A stretch of DNA of 15,034 nucleotides from Bacillota bacterium (GTDB taxonomy: Bacteria > Bacillota > UBA4882 > UBA8346), in the NCBI GenBank assembly GCA_023392595.1, contig JAEVYU010000054.1, forward strand, positions 1 to 15,034, read 5' to 3'. The position numbers were made by a program, and so were the translations under genes. This document shows, piece after piece, positions 1 to 7,326 of this stretch. Each line of letters begins with the position of its first letter. Position 1 is the first letter of the stretch. The notes under the pieces are model-generated. The model was not told the DNA's origin. It worked only from the letters and a program-made list of their open reading frames with translations, and did not search any database.

Positions 1-416
1 GCCCTTTTTCGGGTGAATACCCCTAGAAACAGTAAAGTATGGTGAATATTAGCCTTTAAATGCTTCAAAATCAAAAAATTTAATCAAGAAAAATGCTGGA
101 AGGTTAATTAATCAGTGGTTCCCTAGCCTTTATATTCTTTGTGGATTACTTCGGCTGAAAGCCTCCCCGTTCATTTTAGGAATTTTCGAGCCATTGAATG
201 ATTTCCCCAACCAAAATCTCCTTCGATAGATTATCAATCCTTAAAATTGGGAAGGTTATTGCCGCTGTTTTTTTAATAGGGGGATTCCATGTGCTGTTCT
301 CTTTCATATCACTCTGCTATATTTTGGAATGGCTCCCCGGGGATAAGGAAGAGGATTGACAGTTATGGGGGAATGCAGTATTCTTGTGAAAAGCCTATTA
401 AAGGAGCTTCCCAATT
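1..416. other. Non-coding leader upstream of rsmE
   Basis: No convincing gene is visible on either strand. The last 60 bases hold a promoter and ribosome binding site for rsmE. A perfect 10-base palindrome TCCCCGGGGA lies at 334-343, just upstream of the -35 box; its role is unknown. A short GGGT/ACCC inverted repeat near position 10-23 could be the tail of a structure belonging to a gene outside the window. Confidence 0.6.
356..384 (+). promoter_or_regulatory. Sigma-A-type promoter for rsmE
   Basis: The -35 box TTGACA (356-361) is a perfect consensus match. It is followed by exactly 17 bases and then TATTCT (379-384), which matches 4 of 6 of the -10 consensus. Transcription would start near 391, about 25 bases before the rsmE start codon. 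The AAAGGAG at 400-406 serves as ribosome binding site. Confidence 0.7.
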
Positions 417-1160
417 ATGACCCGTTTTTTTGTTCCCAGCGATCAAATCCATGATCATACCGTCATCCTGAAAGGAGAAGACCGCCATCATTTGTTAAAT
501 GTTCTTCGCCAGGGACCGGGGGCGGAGATTACCGTTTTGAATGGTAGGGGCCAGGAATATCAGGCTAAAGTTCTGACGGTTACCCCGGATGAAGTGATCG
601 GAGAAATTGTTGAACAGGTTGAACGCCAAACCGAACCCAAGGTTAAAATCAACCTGGTGCAAAGCCTGCCCAAAGGGGATAAATTTGAGTTTATCCTGCA
701 AAAAAATACCGAGCTTGGCGTTAGTTGCTTTCAACCTGTAATCAGCGAACGCAGCACCATCCGGCTTGATGGCGCCGGAGCCCGAAAAAAGGAGGAGCGC
801 TGGCGAAAAATCATCCGGGAAGCCGCTGAACAATCCGGTCGCCAAATTATCCCGGAACTGAGGCCCGTGGTGAATTGGATCCAATTTTTCAAAGAAAGGG
901 ATCATTTTGGCTTACGACTGATCCCATGGGAAGGCGAAAAGGAAAATTCTCTGAAACAGGTTTTAAATGAACAAAAAGAAGCCCTGGAAAACATTACAGT
1001 GATTATCGGCTCGGAAGGGGGCTTTTCCCAAAAAGAGGTGGAGCAAGCGGTTCAAGTTGGTGTGATTCCGGTTACTCTTGGCCCCAGGATATTGCGGACG
1101 GAAACAGCGGGGCTAGTGGTTGCTTCAGCGATTCTTTACCATTTCCGCGATCTTGGGTAA
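417..1160 (+). CDS. rsmE: 16S rRNA (uracil1498-N3)-methyltransferase RsmE
   Basis: RsmE transfers a methyl group from S-adenosylmethionine to N3 of U1498 of 16S rRNA in the assembled 30S subunit, in the cytoplasm. The 247-residue protein has the usual family length. The N-terminal part (about 1-70) is the PUA-like RNA-binding region; the rest is the SPOUT methyltransferase fold. Family motifs are visible: KGDKFEFILQKNTELGV at 86-102, IGSEGGFS at 197-204 (consensus IGPEGGF, here Pro to Ser), and LGPRILRTETA at 221-231, which forms the cofactor-binding knot. The ATG start has AAAGGAG 10 bases upstream and a sigma-A promoter before it. The gene is convergent with yqhG, and the two reading frames overlap by 36 bases at their 3' ends. 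The prmA gene often found next to rsmE is not in this window. Confidence 0.95.
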   Translation: MTRFFVPSDQIHDHTVILKGEDRHHLLNVLRQGPGAEITVLNGRGQEYQAKVLTVTPDEVIGEIVEQVERQTEPKVKINLVQSLPKGDKFEFILQKNTELGVSCFQPVISERSTIRLDGAGARKKEERWRKIIREAAEQSGRQIIPELRPVVNWIQFFKERDHFGLRLIPWEGEKENSLKQVLNEQKEALENITVIIGSEGGFSQKEVEQAVQVGVIPVTLGPRILRTETAGLVVASAILYHFRDLG

Positions 1161-2084
1161 TCCATGAGTTATTTTTTTCCGCAAAGGATCGTAAATTATA
1201 GCCGGCAAGGGATTTCCGTCAAGTGATTCCAGGGTGTAGTGAATAAAGGGCAAATATACCAGGCCTATATTCATAAGGTGTATTTTAACAAAAGGCTGAA
1301 ATTTGCGGTAACCTTCGGCTAAACGGCGATAAAAGCTGCTCTCGGCTTCTTTCTCGTTTTCATCATCCTGATTACCCCGATAAAAGGCTTCCAAGTATTG
1401 GACCTCTTCTTCCCAACGGGCTTGGGCTGATTTTATCCAGCTTGAGTCGTGATTTTGAAGCTGCCATTTTAAATGGTTGACTAATGAATCATAACCTTCC
1501 CGGTAGGCAATTTTCCGTTTTTCCAAATTTTTTTTTGGGTGACTGGGGTGTATCTTTTTGGCGGCGATTTCCTTTTGAAGGTTGGAATCGATCTCGCCAC
1601 TTACCAAATCAATCCCCAGCGAGTAAAGTTCTTCCATTTTTTCATCGGTTTCAAAACTGACTCTAAAATTGGCCAGTAATTCGGGATGGTAGGATAAGGT
1701 CGGCTTTTCAAAGAAAAACCGCGGCAAAACCGTGGACCGTTCGAGTAGTCCCATAATTTCCCGTTCGGTTCTGCGGGGGTCCAATTCATAGGCAAAAGTA
1801 CCCGTGGATATTAAACCCCTTTCACGGATACCGTCAATAAACCATTGAAGGCGGTAACTGCTTTTGCTCACTAATTCCGAACCGGGATATTTACTTAAAT
1901 GATCCGGATTACATACCATTTGTAGATTTTGCGTTTCTATCCTGGCCGGGGTAAAGAAGGTCCGGGGAACGGAGACTTGGCACTGGGCCATAATTAATTC
2001 GGAATTGATGATATTATAGGGGGAGTTTGAGATCTTTAAAGAATCAACAATGAAATTAAAAATCGCTAAGGATGGGCTAGACAT
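1125..2084 (-). CDS. yqhG: YqhG-family protein of unknown function
   Basis: This 319-residue soluble protein resembles the Bacillus YqhG family, whose function is unknown. The supporting segments, recognised from memory, are SLGIDLVSGEI at 145-155, the motif W-x6-RW-EEEV-x3-EAFY (206-225), and a C-terminal KFQPFVKIHLMNIGLVYLPF stretch. It is somewhat longer than the Bacillus protein, with an acidic insertion around 228-240. I start it at the ATG at 2084, because AAAGGTGA lies 8 bases upstream; the longer frame begins with a GTG that falls inside that ribosome binding site. In Bacillus yqhG lies directly behind the helicase gene yqhH. Here the same order and strand hold, but an S41-like gene separates them. 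The family call is fairly firm; no biochemical role can be read from the sequence. Confidence 0.75.
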   Translation of the reverse strand: MSSPSLAIFNFIVDSLKISNSPYNIINSELIMAQCQVSVPRTFFTPARIETQNLQMVCNPDHLSKYPGSELVSKSSYRLQWFIDGIRERGLISTGTFAYELDPRRTEREIMGLLERSTVLPRFFFEKPTLSYHPELLANFRVSFETDEKMEELYSLGIDLVSGEIDSNLQKEIAAKKIHPSHPKKNLEKRKIAYREGYDSLVNHLKWQLQNHDSSWIKSAQARWEEEVQYLEAFYRGNQDDENEKEAESSFYRRLAEGYRKFQPFVKIHLMNIGLVYLPFIHYTLESLDGNPLPAIIYDPLRKKITHGLPKIAEMVKNR

Positions 2085-2415
2085 GAACAAATTCACCTTT
2101 TATCAAATATCAAAATTTTTATCTTAAACAGGCAGGCATTGATTATTGTTTTTCCAAAATGTTTTTCTGCAATGATTTTGTAGGCTACAACTTTTCTTTG
2201 CCATTTAGGACTAAGTTGACGGTAATGGTTTAAAATTCGGAAAGAACCCGGTAAATTGTTGATTGGTTAGTAGGTATTAAAAACTTTGAATGGCCTGTCC
2301 AGACTCCTGATTTGGTTTCCTGAGTTAATGAATGACAGTATATTGTCCCCATTCAATCCGTTTTTAATCCGAATAGGTTGATCTTAAAAATATAAAGATT
2401 ATTGCCCTTTTAAAT
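2085..2415. other. AT-rich gap between yqhG and the S41-like gene
   Basis: No open reading frame with a credible ribosome binding site is visible. The only structured element is AATCCG repeated directly around a T5 run at 2356-2372. No clear terminator for the S41-like gene and no strong promoter for yqhG can be picked out. yqhG may be read through from upstream or use a weak promoter here. Confidence 0.5.
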
Positions 2416-3678
2416 TCAAAACGACAGGATCTTATTTACAATTGGATCTTGCCCCTGATAATAATCTGAAAGATTTAATTCGATATTGATATCGGGTTTT
2501 ATGGACATACCTTTATCAAGGACTGGGACTTTTCTAGTTGAATAGACTAACGGCAGCTTGGAATTGGGTAAAATTAATAACTTTACATTTCCGAATTTAT
2601 AATTATCGGCCGGTTCCCCTATAAGAATCGCATGGGTCTTTTTACGAAGTTCAATAGCGGCAGTGACTCCTGATGAAAAGGTTTGCCTCCCTATGATAAC
2701 AAAGATGCAACCTTTTTTATTTATAGATGGTCTTTGATTCAGTCCTTTAATGAGGTCTTCAATAATGTAACTGTCACCTCCGATATTATTACGTAGATCA
2801 ATTACTAATTTGTCAACTCGCTTGGTGTCGATATAGTTAAAAATATTTTTTGTTAGTTCATTGAATGGGTTTTCTGATATCTCGAAGCATTTATTGTATT
2901 TAAAATAGAGAAGGCGGTTGTCAGCAAGGTAATCACACCAATAATTTAGATTATTATTTTTTTTATATAGCGGTGAGGCGATACCCGGTTTGTAAAAATC
3001 CACCCAATTAATCCGAACATTGTCGGCTTTCGACTTAACAATGAACTGTACGATTTGATTTTTGGAATTGCGAAAAGTAAATCTAGCATTGTCTAAACTA
3101 GATATGATCTTTACGTTTTTTAAAACCTCAGGTATTGTCATATAAGAAGGATTCCATTGCTTTAGCCTGGCGGCATTTTCATGGGAAATCAGGGAATTAA
3201 CCCGGTTAGTGACATCTATAATATCCGTATTCTCAATTTTTATCAAGCGAAGACCAAGTAGGAAAGGATAGTCTTTTGAGGTTGAGGTTACACATAAATC
3301 TTTGTTAAACCAATAAAGCGTTAAAGGAAATTTATGATAATTAAGGTTTGTTGGGACTAATCCCGCATAGGCATGATCTAATGGTAAAAATGTATGGGCA
3401 TCGCCAGCCTTTGCTAACAATTTGGCAATTTCTATGGGAAGATCTTCGTTGGCTAATCGGGGTAATGATTTGCGTAGAATCGAGACTTGTTTCGAAAATT
3501 CATTTTTTGATATTTGGTCATAAATATTTGGATCATTCTTGGGTAGTTCCGAAACCAGATAATCGATATCTTGATTCCAATCTTTCAGCGCCTTGGCTGT
3601 CAACGATGAAGAGTAGAGCGAGGATTGGAACAAAAAGCATAAAACAATGACTAATATGAAGGCTGCAAATGGTTTCAT
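2416..3678 (-). CDS. Exported S41-family (C-terminal processing peptidase-like) protein
   Basis: This 420-residue protein begins with a hydrophobic signal sequence (residues 1-23), so it is probably exported and possibly anchored. The N-terminal region ends in KAGDAHTFL (91-98), the 'D-x-HT' motif common in S41 proteins. The core shows DLRNNIGG at 294-301 and QTFSSG at 332-337, where Ser335 or Ser336 would be the nucleophile, followed by GEPADNYKFGN from 354. No PDZ domain is obvious, so this is closer to the tricorn/IRBP-like branch than to CtpA. I chose the ATG at 3678 because AAGGAGA lies 6 bases upstream and the signal peptide then starts the protein; the longer frame begins 19 residues earlier without support. 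The gene looks more AT-rich than its neighbours and separates yqhH from yqhG, suggesting insertion. Substrate unknown. Confidence 0.75.
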   Translation of the reverse strand: MKPFAAFILVIVLCFLFQSSLYSSSLTAKALKDWNQDIDYLVSELPKNDPNIYDQISKNEFSKQVSILRKSLPRLANEDLPIEIAKLLAKAGDAHTFLPLDHAYAGLVPTNLNYHKFPLTLYWFNKDLCVTSTSKDYPFLLGLRLIKIENTDIIDVTNRVNSLISHENAARLKQWNPSYMTIPEVLKNVKIISSLDNARFTFRNSKNQIVQFIVKSKADNVRINWVDFYKPGIASPLYKKNNNLNYWCDYLADNRLLYFKYNKCFEISENPFNELTKNIFNYIDTKRVDKLVIDLRNNIGGDSYIIEDLIKGLNQRPSINKKGCIFVIIGRQTFSSGVTAAIELRKKTHAILIGEPADNYKFGNVKLLILPNSKLPLVYSTRKVPVLDKGMSIKPDINIELNLSDYYQGQDPIVNKILSF

Positions 3679-4029
3679 AATATTCTCCTTTTGAATTAGT
3701 TGGATAAAGTTTACGATCTTTGATGATTCTTGCATTATCCCCTATATTTAATGTGATAAATTTGAGCTTTTATCTATATAACGCATTAACTAAAAGTTTC
3801 TTTCGAAGAAAGGGAATGAAATTGCGTAATTGGCCTTAATTACTCCGGATAATCGGCTTAGCTTCGCTGAAGAAGACTAACCGATGCTCCTTTTCTGGAC
3901 AATCGGCAGTTTATGAAGAGTGGTTGTGTTTTGATGGAGTTGTTTAAATTTGTCCTGCTTTTAAAACATAATGATACTGACAGGTGAGGTGTATGCCTTC
4001 GCCTATCAGTTATCCATGAAGAAATCTTT
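3679..4029. other. Gap between S41-like gene and yqhH, with hairpins
   Basis: No gene is seen. The stretch contains a terminator-like hairpin for yqhH (3976-4010), a second hairpin at 3852-3885 (ATCGG-c-TTAG paired with CTAACCGAT) with a smaller CTTC/GAAG stem inside its loop, and a short TTTCTT/AAGAAA stem near 3797-3812. The promoter of the S41-like gene should lie here, but no strong -35/-10 pair stands out. Confidence 0.5.
3976..4010 (-). terminator. Terminator-like hairpin after yqhH
   Basis: On the minus strand ACTGATAGGCGAAGG pairs with CCTCACCTGTCAGT, with one G-U wobble, one mismatch and one bulge. The loop is about six bases. It begins about 20 bases past the yqhH stop codon and is followed by a T-rich but interrupted tract. 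This could end yqhH transcription and leave the S41-like gene to its own promoter. Confidence 0.45.
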
Positions 4030-5787
4030 TCAATCCGGATTATCTTCTTGGAGCATAACTTCTATCTCTTTTCCGAGTTCATTAAAACCTTGGTTCAATT
4101 CTTCGGGGGACAGGGTCTTGATGATCAAATCCATGATGCGTCCTTCAAAGCTCTTTCCTACACGCCCGCTGGCAAGTTTACCGATTACCCGTTCGCTTTC
4201 GCCGATTACCATCTCAAACATCCGTACTTTTTCCGTAAGTAATCTTAGTAAATGTTCTTCAATAGTATCTTTGGTCGATAGATTGTAAATATATACATCT
4301 TTGGCTTGCCCAAGCCGGTGAATGCGGCCGATGCGTTGTTCCAGCCGCATCGGGTTCCAGGGCAGGTCATAATTTATCATGGTATTGCAAAATTGAAGGT
4401 TGATTCCTTCACCGCCGGATTCGGTACAGACCATGACTTTATATTCAGGTCTCTCTTTGAACTGGAATTTGGTCAATTCTTTTTTGGAAGTTGATAAGTG
4501 ACCATCAAAGGCCAGGGTTAAAAAACCTGCTTGTTCAAGGCGGGAGCGGATATAACTTTGAGTGCCCAAATATTCGGTAAAAATGATTATTTTCTCGGGT
4601 GTTTTTTTCACCAATTCTTCCACTACGACCATTTTGGAGTTTTGTTTCACTTGTTGGGCAAGTTTAAACAAGGAGCTTGCTTCTTCTTGGGTTTCCGGAT
4701 TTTCATCCATATTTTGAGCTAATTTAAATAAGGTCAAAACAGCCGCAAAAGTGCTGGAGCATATCTCCCGCTGTAAAGTGAGTAAGGGCAACGCGCTTAA
4801 ACCACCTTTTTGTTTTAGGAGATTTCTCCTGACAAAATCGGTGATGCTATCATATAAATTCCGTTCCAGGGGGGTGAGTTCAATGGGGATATTTTGGACA
4901 ATCCGCTTGGTAAAGCCCATATTGGCGCCATGTCGATTACGAATCATGACTTCACCCATGATGTGTTTAAGTTCTTGTTCATTTTTAGGGAGGCGTTTAT
5001 CGGCAGTAAATTTTTTTTTGAAACTACGATAGTTTCCTAACTGACCAGGCCGTAAAAGGGAAATCAAATTAAACAATTCCTTTAAATCGTTTTGCAGGGG
5101 AGTGGCTGTCAGTAATAAAAAGTATTTTTTCTGGATACTGTTTACAAACTGCCAGTTTTGGGTTTGAACGCTTTTCAGCTTATGGGCTTCGTCCACGATC
5201 ACCATGTCAAAATAAAGTTTGTCAATTTCTTGGCGGTGACTTTCTTTTTTGGCGGTATCAATCGAGGCAATCAAGGATTGGTAATGAGACCAATCCCATT
5301 CCCGGTGGGCAATTAATGTAGATATTTCGAATTTTTCACGAAGTTCGGCTTCCCATTGGCGGCAAAGCGCGGCGGGTACTAAGATTAAAAATCTTTTGAC
5401 CAGGCCTCTTAAAATGTATTCTTTTAAAATCAGTCCGGCCTCAATGGTTTTCCCCAGGCCGACTTCATCCGCGAGGATTGCTCTACCGTGTAACTGGGAG
5501 ATGACTTTCTGGGCTGCCTCGACCTGGTGCGGATAATGTAGAAAACTGTTTTGACGCCAGTATTCCTGCAAATGATTGAGAACCAGAAGTTCCTCAAAAC
5601 CCCTATGTAGCGCAAGTTCTTCGGCACGGTAGTGAAGTTGAAAAGCGTCCCAGCTATCCCATTTTTTGTGCCGCATATTCAGCAGGAAATCGGAAAAAGC
5701 ATTGCTTTGTTCAAAGATGGGTTTAAAATCGGGGTAAAAATTGTTCAATTGAAAAGAGGTTTCTTGTTTCGCTTGAATAGTGTCCAA
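4030..5787 (-). CDS. yqhH: SNF2-family DEAD/DEAH helicase, YqhH-like
   Basis: This is a 585-residue SNF2/RapA-type ATP-dependent translocase expected to act on DNA or nucleoprotein in the cytoplasm; its precise role is not known. Both RecA-like lobes are complete. Lobe 1 has Walker A in DEVGLGKT (107-114), the DEAH box at 199-202 and LLLTATP (224-230). Lobe 2 has IIFTEY (401-406), the SGGEGINLQ motif (457-465) and the arginine-finger motif QRIGRIHRLGQ (484-494). No extra N- or C-terminal domain is apparent, and its size fits Bacillus YqhH. The start is a TTG at 5787, preceded by a strong GGAGGG about 7 bases upstream; no better start exists. In Bacillus this gene is followed directly by yqhG; here a hairpin and an S41-like gene intervene. 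Confidence 0.92.
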   Translation of the reverse strand: MDTIQAKQETSFQLNNFYPDFKPIFEQSNAFSDFLLNMRHKKWDSWDAFQLHYRAEELALHRGFEELLVLNHLQEYWRQNSFLHYPHQVEAAQKVISQLHGRAILADEVGLGKTIEAGLILKEYILRGLVKRFLILVPAALCRQWEAELREKFEISTLIAHREWDWSHYQSLIASIDTAKKESHRQEIDKLYFDMVIVDEAHKLKSVQTQNWQFVNSIQKKYFLLLTATPLQNDLKELFNLISLLRPGQLGNYRSFKKKFTADKRLPKNEQELKHIMGEVMIRNRHGANMGFTKRIVQNIPIELTPLERNLYDSITDFVRRNLLKQKGGLSALPLLTLQREICSSTFAAVLTLFKLAQNMDENPETQEEASSLFKLAQQVKQNSKMVVVEELVKKTPEKIIIFTEYLGTQSYIRSRLEQAGFLTLAFDGHLSTSKKELTKFQFKERPEYKVMVCTESGGEGINLQFCNTMINYDLPWNPMRLEQRIGRIHRLGQAKDVYIYNLSTKDTIEEHLLRLLTEKVRMFEMVIGESERVIGKLASGRVGKSFEGRIMDLIIKTLSPEELNQGFNELGKEIEVMLQEDNPD

Positions 5788-5878
5788 TATAGCCCTCCAG
5801 GTTTATTCGGCAGCCGGTGCGATCGTTCTTAAAAGTTTATTCTTTCCGTTGATGCAAATTTTAATCGGAGGGTGTTTT

Positions 5879-5947
5879 GAACCTCGATCCGGCAAGTAAG
5901 TGACAATTTTTCTGCGATGACGCAGAAAAATTCGCCGGATCGGGTTC
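5879..5947. repeat. Nested double palindrome (copy 1, ATCCGGC core)
   Basis: The outer arms GAACCTCGATCCGGC (5879-5893) and GCCGGATCGGGTTC (5934-5947) are complementary apart from one bulged T. Inside them lies a separate perfect 12-base stem, AATTTTTCTGCG (5905-5916) with CGCAGAAAAATT (5921-5932) around an ATGA loop. The two halves share the core ATCCGGC with copy 2. It resembles a bacterial intergenic palindromic repeat or small MITE-like element rather than a simple terminator, though the inner stem could act as one. Confidence 0.7.
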
Positions 5948-5952
5948 ATTGT

Positions 5953-6009
5953 TTGAATCCGGCAAGTTTAAATGCGACTGAGGTTTTTGGGGTTACTTGC
6001 CGGATTCAA
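5953..6009. repeat. Perfect 15-base inverted repeat (copy 2, ATCCGGC core)
   Basis: TTGAATCCGGCAAGT at 5953-5967 is perfectly inverted at 5995-6009, around a 27-base spacer. Further short complementarity (GTTCA at 5944-5948 and TGAAC at 6011-6015) lies outside the arms. The string ATCCGGCAAGT also occurs in the left arm of copy 1 (5887-5897), so the two palindromes are related and alternate in orientation. Confidence 0.75.
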
Positions 6010-6041
6010 GTTGAACATACAGACTGCCTATATAAGCAAAA

Positions 6042-6067
6042 ATATCCGATATAAGTTCACCGGATAT
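6042..6067 (-). terminator. Rho-independent terminator of the cNMP-binding/DUF3307 operon
   Basis: On the minus strand ATATCCG pairs with CGGATAT around a 12-base loop, and the stem runs straight into TTTTTGC. It lies about 50 bases beyond the stop codon of the DUF3307-like gene, the expected place for an operon end. Confidence 0.65.
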
Positions 6068-6119
6068 CTCTTTGATCGTAAAATGCTTGCTCGACTAGCT
6101 CTAAGTGTTTGTTAAGGAG

Positions 6120-6455
6120 TTATAATAATGTCGCCAACCCCAGAATCAGGATGTGCCATGATTGGTCTAAAGCAATTTTAAGCCATTGGATTTGATCCGT
6201 TCCGGTTATGGCTTTGGCCCAAAAATCAATGAATTTTCTTTGATCGAGTATAACGTGGGCTAGTAAAATCAGTGCAATGCCATACCAGGACAAACCACCG
6301 TTCAGTAATGCAAAAAGGGCCACAATCCCGGTGTAAACCATAGAATGAACGAATAAAGGCAAGAAATGGCTGCTTTTATTATCAGCCATCCAGCGTATTT
6401 GAAATATATAATCCCCTACAAGATGTCCGATCAATAACCAGCTAAATAAATTCAT
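6120..6455 (-). CDS. DUF3307-like small integral membrane protein
   Basis: This 111-residue protein is nearly all membrane helices, about four. Its polar residues fit the DUF3307 pattern: H11-x2-GD15-x3-Q19 near the N-terminus (GHLVGDYIFQ), W22-MA, H36, H67 followed by D71, and DQ-x2-H at 97-101. The function of DUF3307 proteins is unknown; buried His/Asp/Gln residues in such a protein could bind a metal or small ligand, but that is inference. I start it at the ATG at 6455, with GAGG 10 bases upstream; the longer frame would use a TTG that almost touches this ribosome binding site. It follows the cNMP-binding gene by 38 bases on the same strand, so the two are probably co-transcribed, and a terminator follows. 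Confidence 0.7.
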   Translation of the reverse strand: MNLFSWLLIGHLVGDYIFQIRWMADNKSSHFLPLFVHSMVYTGIVALFALLNGGLSWYGIALILLAHVILDQRKFIDFWAKAITGTDQIQWLKIALDQSWHILILGLATLL

Positions 6456-6493
6456 CCGTATCAAACCTCATCTCACATTTTGGAATGGGGCTA

Positions 6494-7012
6494 TTATTGC
6501 CCGTTTTTTTCAAAGAACGGAATTTTTTCGGCCACGTCATCCTTCTCATTCATCAGTTCCTTATTGGCCGTACTTAACCGTTTCATCAATCCATGGACAA
6601 TTAACATTAATATATTGACACCGGCTTTGGGGTACATCCGGATGAAATTAAAAAAGTCATCCCTGCCGATCCGCAAGATCAATGCATTATCTACCGGTGT
6701 AATATTGGCGGTCCTTCTTTGACTATCGGTAAAGATACCATTTTCACCAAAAAAATCCCCGGCATGAATTGTGGACACTTGAATTTGATTGCCATTTTCA
6801 CCATGAACCGATACGTTTAATTCACCGGTGATCACCGCATAAAAACAATAGCTGATTTCACCCTGGGTGATGATTTTTTCGTCTTTATGGTATTCAAAAT
6901 AATCGGCAATATTTAAAAGCATCTTCTTTTCATTGTCGTCAAGATATTGGAAAATTTTAATTTTGTAAACCCTTGTCATTAAGTTGTTGTCAACAATATC
7001 AATTTTGCGCAT
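6494..7012 (-). CDS. Stand-alone cyclic-nucleotide-binding domain protein
   Basis: This 172-residue protein is one CRP-type cyclic nucleotide-binding domain (about 19-135) with a helical, charged C-terminal tail and no helix-turn-helix. The phosphate-binding cassette GENGIFTDSQRRTA (89-102) aligns directly with the CRP segment containing Glu72, Arg82 and Ser83: here Glu90, Arg100 and Thr101. It should therefore still bind a cyclic nucleotide. Without a DNA-binding or enzymatic domain it may work by protein contact. The ATG at 7012 has GAGGTGA 4-5 bases upstream. It is divergent from the operon encoding a class III nucleotide cyclase, so it is a natural candidate receptor for that enzyme's product. 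The DUF3307-like membrane protein follows in the same transcription unit and could be its partner. No signal peptide, so cytoplasmic. Confidence 0.85.
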   Translation of the reverse strand: MRKIDIVDNNLMTRVYKIKIFQYLDDNEKKMLLNIADYFEYHKDEKIITQGEISYCFYAVITGELNVSVHGENGNQIQVSTIHAGDFFGENGIFTDSQRRTANITPVDNALILRIGRDDFFNFIRMYPKAGVNILMLIVHGLMKRLSTANKELMNEKDDVAEKIPFFEKNGQ

Positions 7013-7326
7013 AAACTCACCTCGTTTTCATTATATCCGATTTCCGATTGAAGGTAAACCCTGCAATTGCCAGGTATAAGATTAAACTGTACGTAACTTA
7101 AAAATCAGTCAACGGCATTCAACAAACATTAATAAAAGTGATGTTCCATTTAAGATTTTACTAAAATAGCCGATATTAATGTTATTAATCCATGAGATAT
7201 GTAATGTATCGTATGAATGAGTGAAAACATTTATATGGCATAGATCTCATTTTGTTAAATTTTTTTGAGGCGCTCCTCTATACAAAACGGAGTTACGACA
7301 TGAACATCAAATTAGGAGGACAAACG
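7013..7326. other. Divergent intergenic region between cNMP-binding and cyclase operons
   Basis: This 314-base AT-rich region must carry both divergent promoters. A possible plus-strand pair is TTTACT (7158-7163) and TGTTAT (7181-7186) with 17 bases between, each matching 4 of 6. The 7-base inverted repeat ATGAGAT (7192-7198) / ATCTCAT (7244-7250) flanks the area just downstream and could be a regulator site. No CRP-like TGTGA-N6-TCACA site was found. Confidence 0.35.

Larger units (their letters stand above)
5788..6119. other. Gap holding palindromic repeats and a terminator
   Basis: No gene is seen. The region holds the nested palindrome at 5879-5947, the second palindrome at 5953-6009 and the DUF3307-operon terminator at 6042-6067. 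The 90 bases directly before yqhH should contain its promoter, but I see only weak candidates. Confidence 0.6.

Noticed and set aside
495..905. Minus-strand 136-codon frame within rsmE
   Set aside because: Antisense shadow of a fully recognised gene; no start signal.
2084..2096. GTG start of yqhG at 2096
   Set aside because: The GTG is part of the AAAGGTGA ribosome binding site that serves the ATG at 2084.
5879..6009. CRISPR-like repeat array
   Set aside because: The repeats alternate in orientation and differ in length and spacing, so they are palindromes, not direct repeats with spacers.
7013..7326. CRP-type operator between the divergent operons
   Set aside because: No TGTGA-N6-TCACA-like site could be found; only a widely spaced 7-base inverted repeat.
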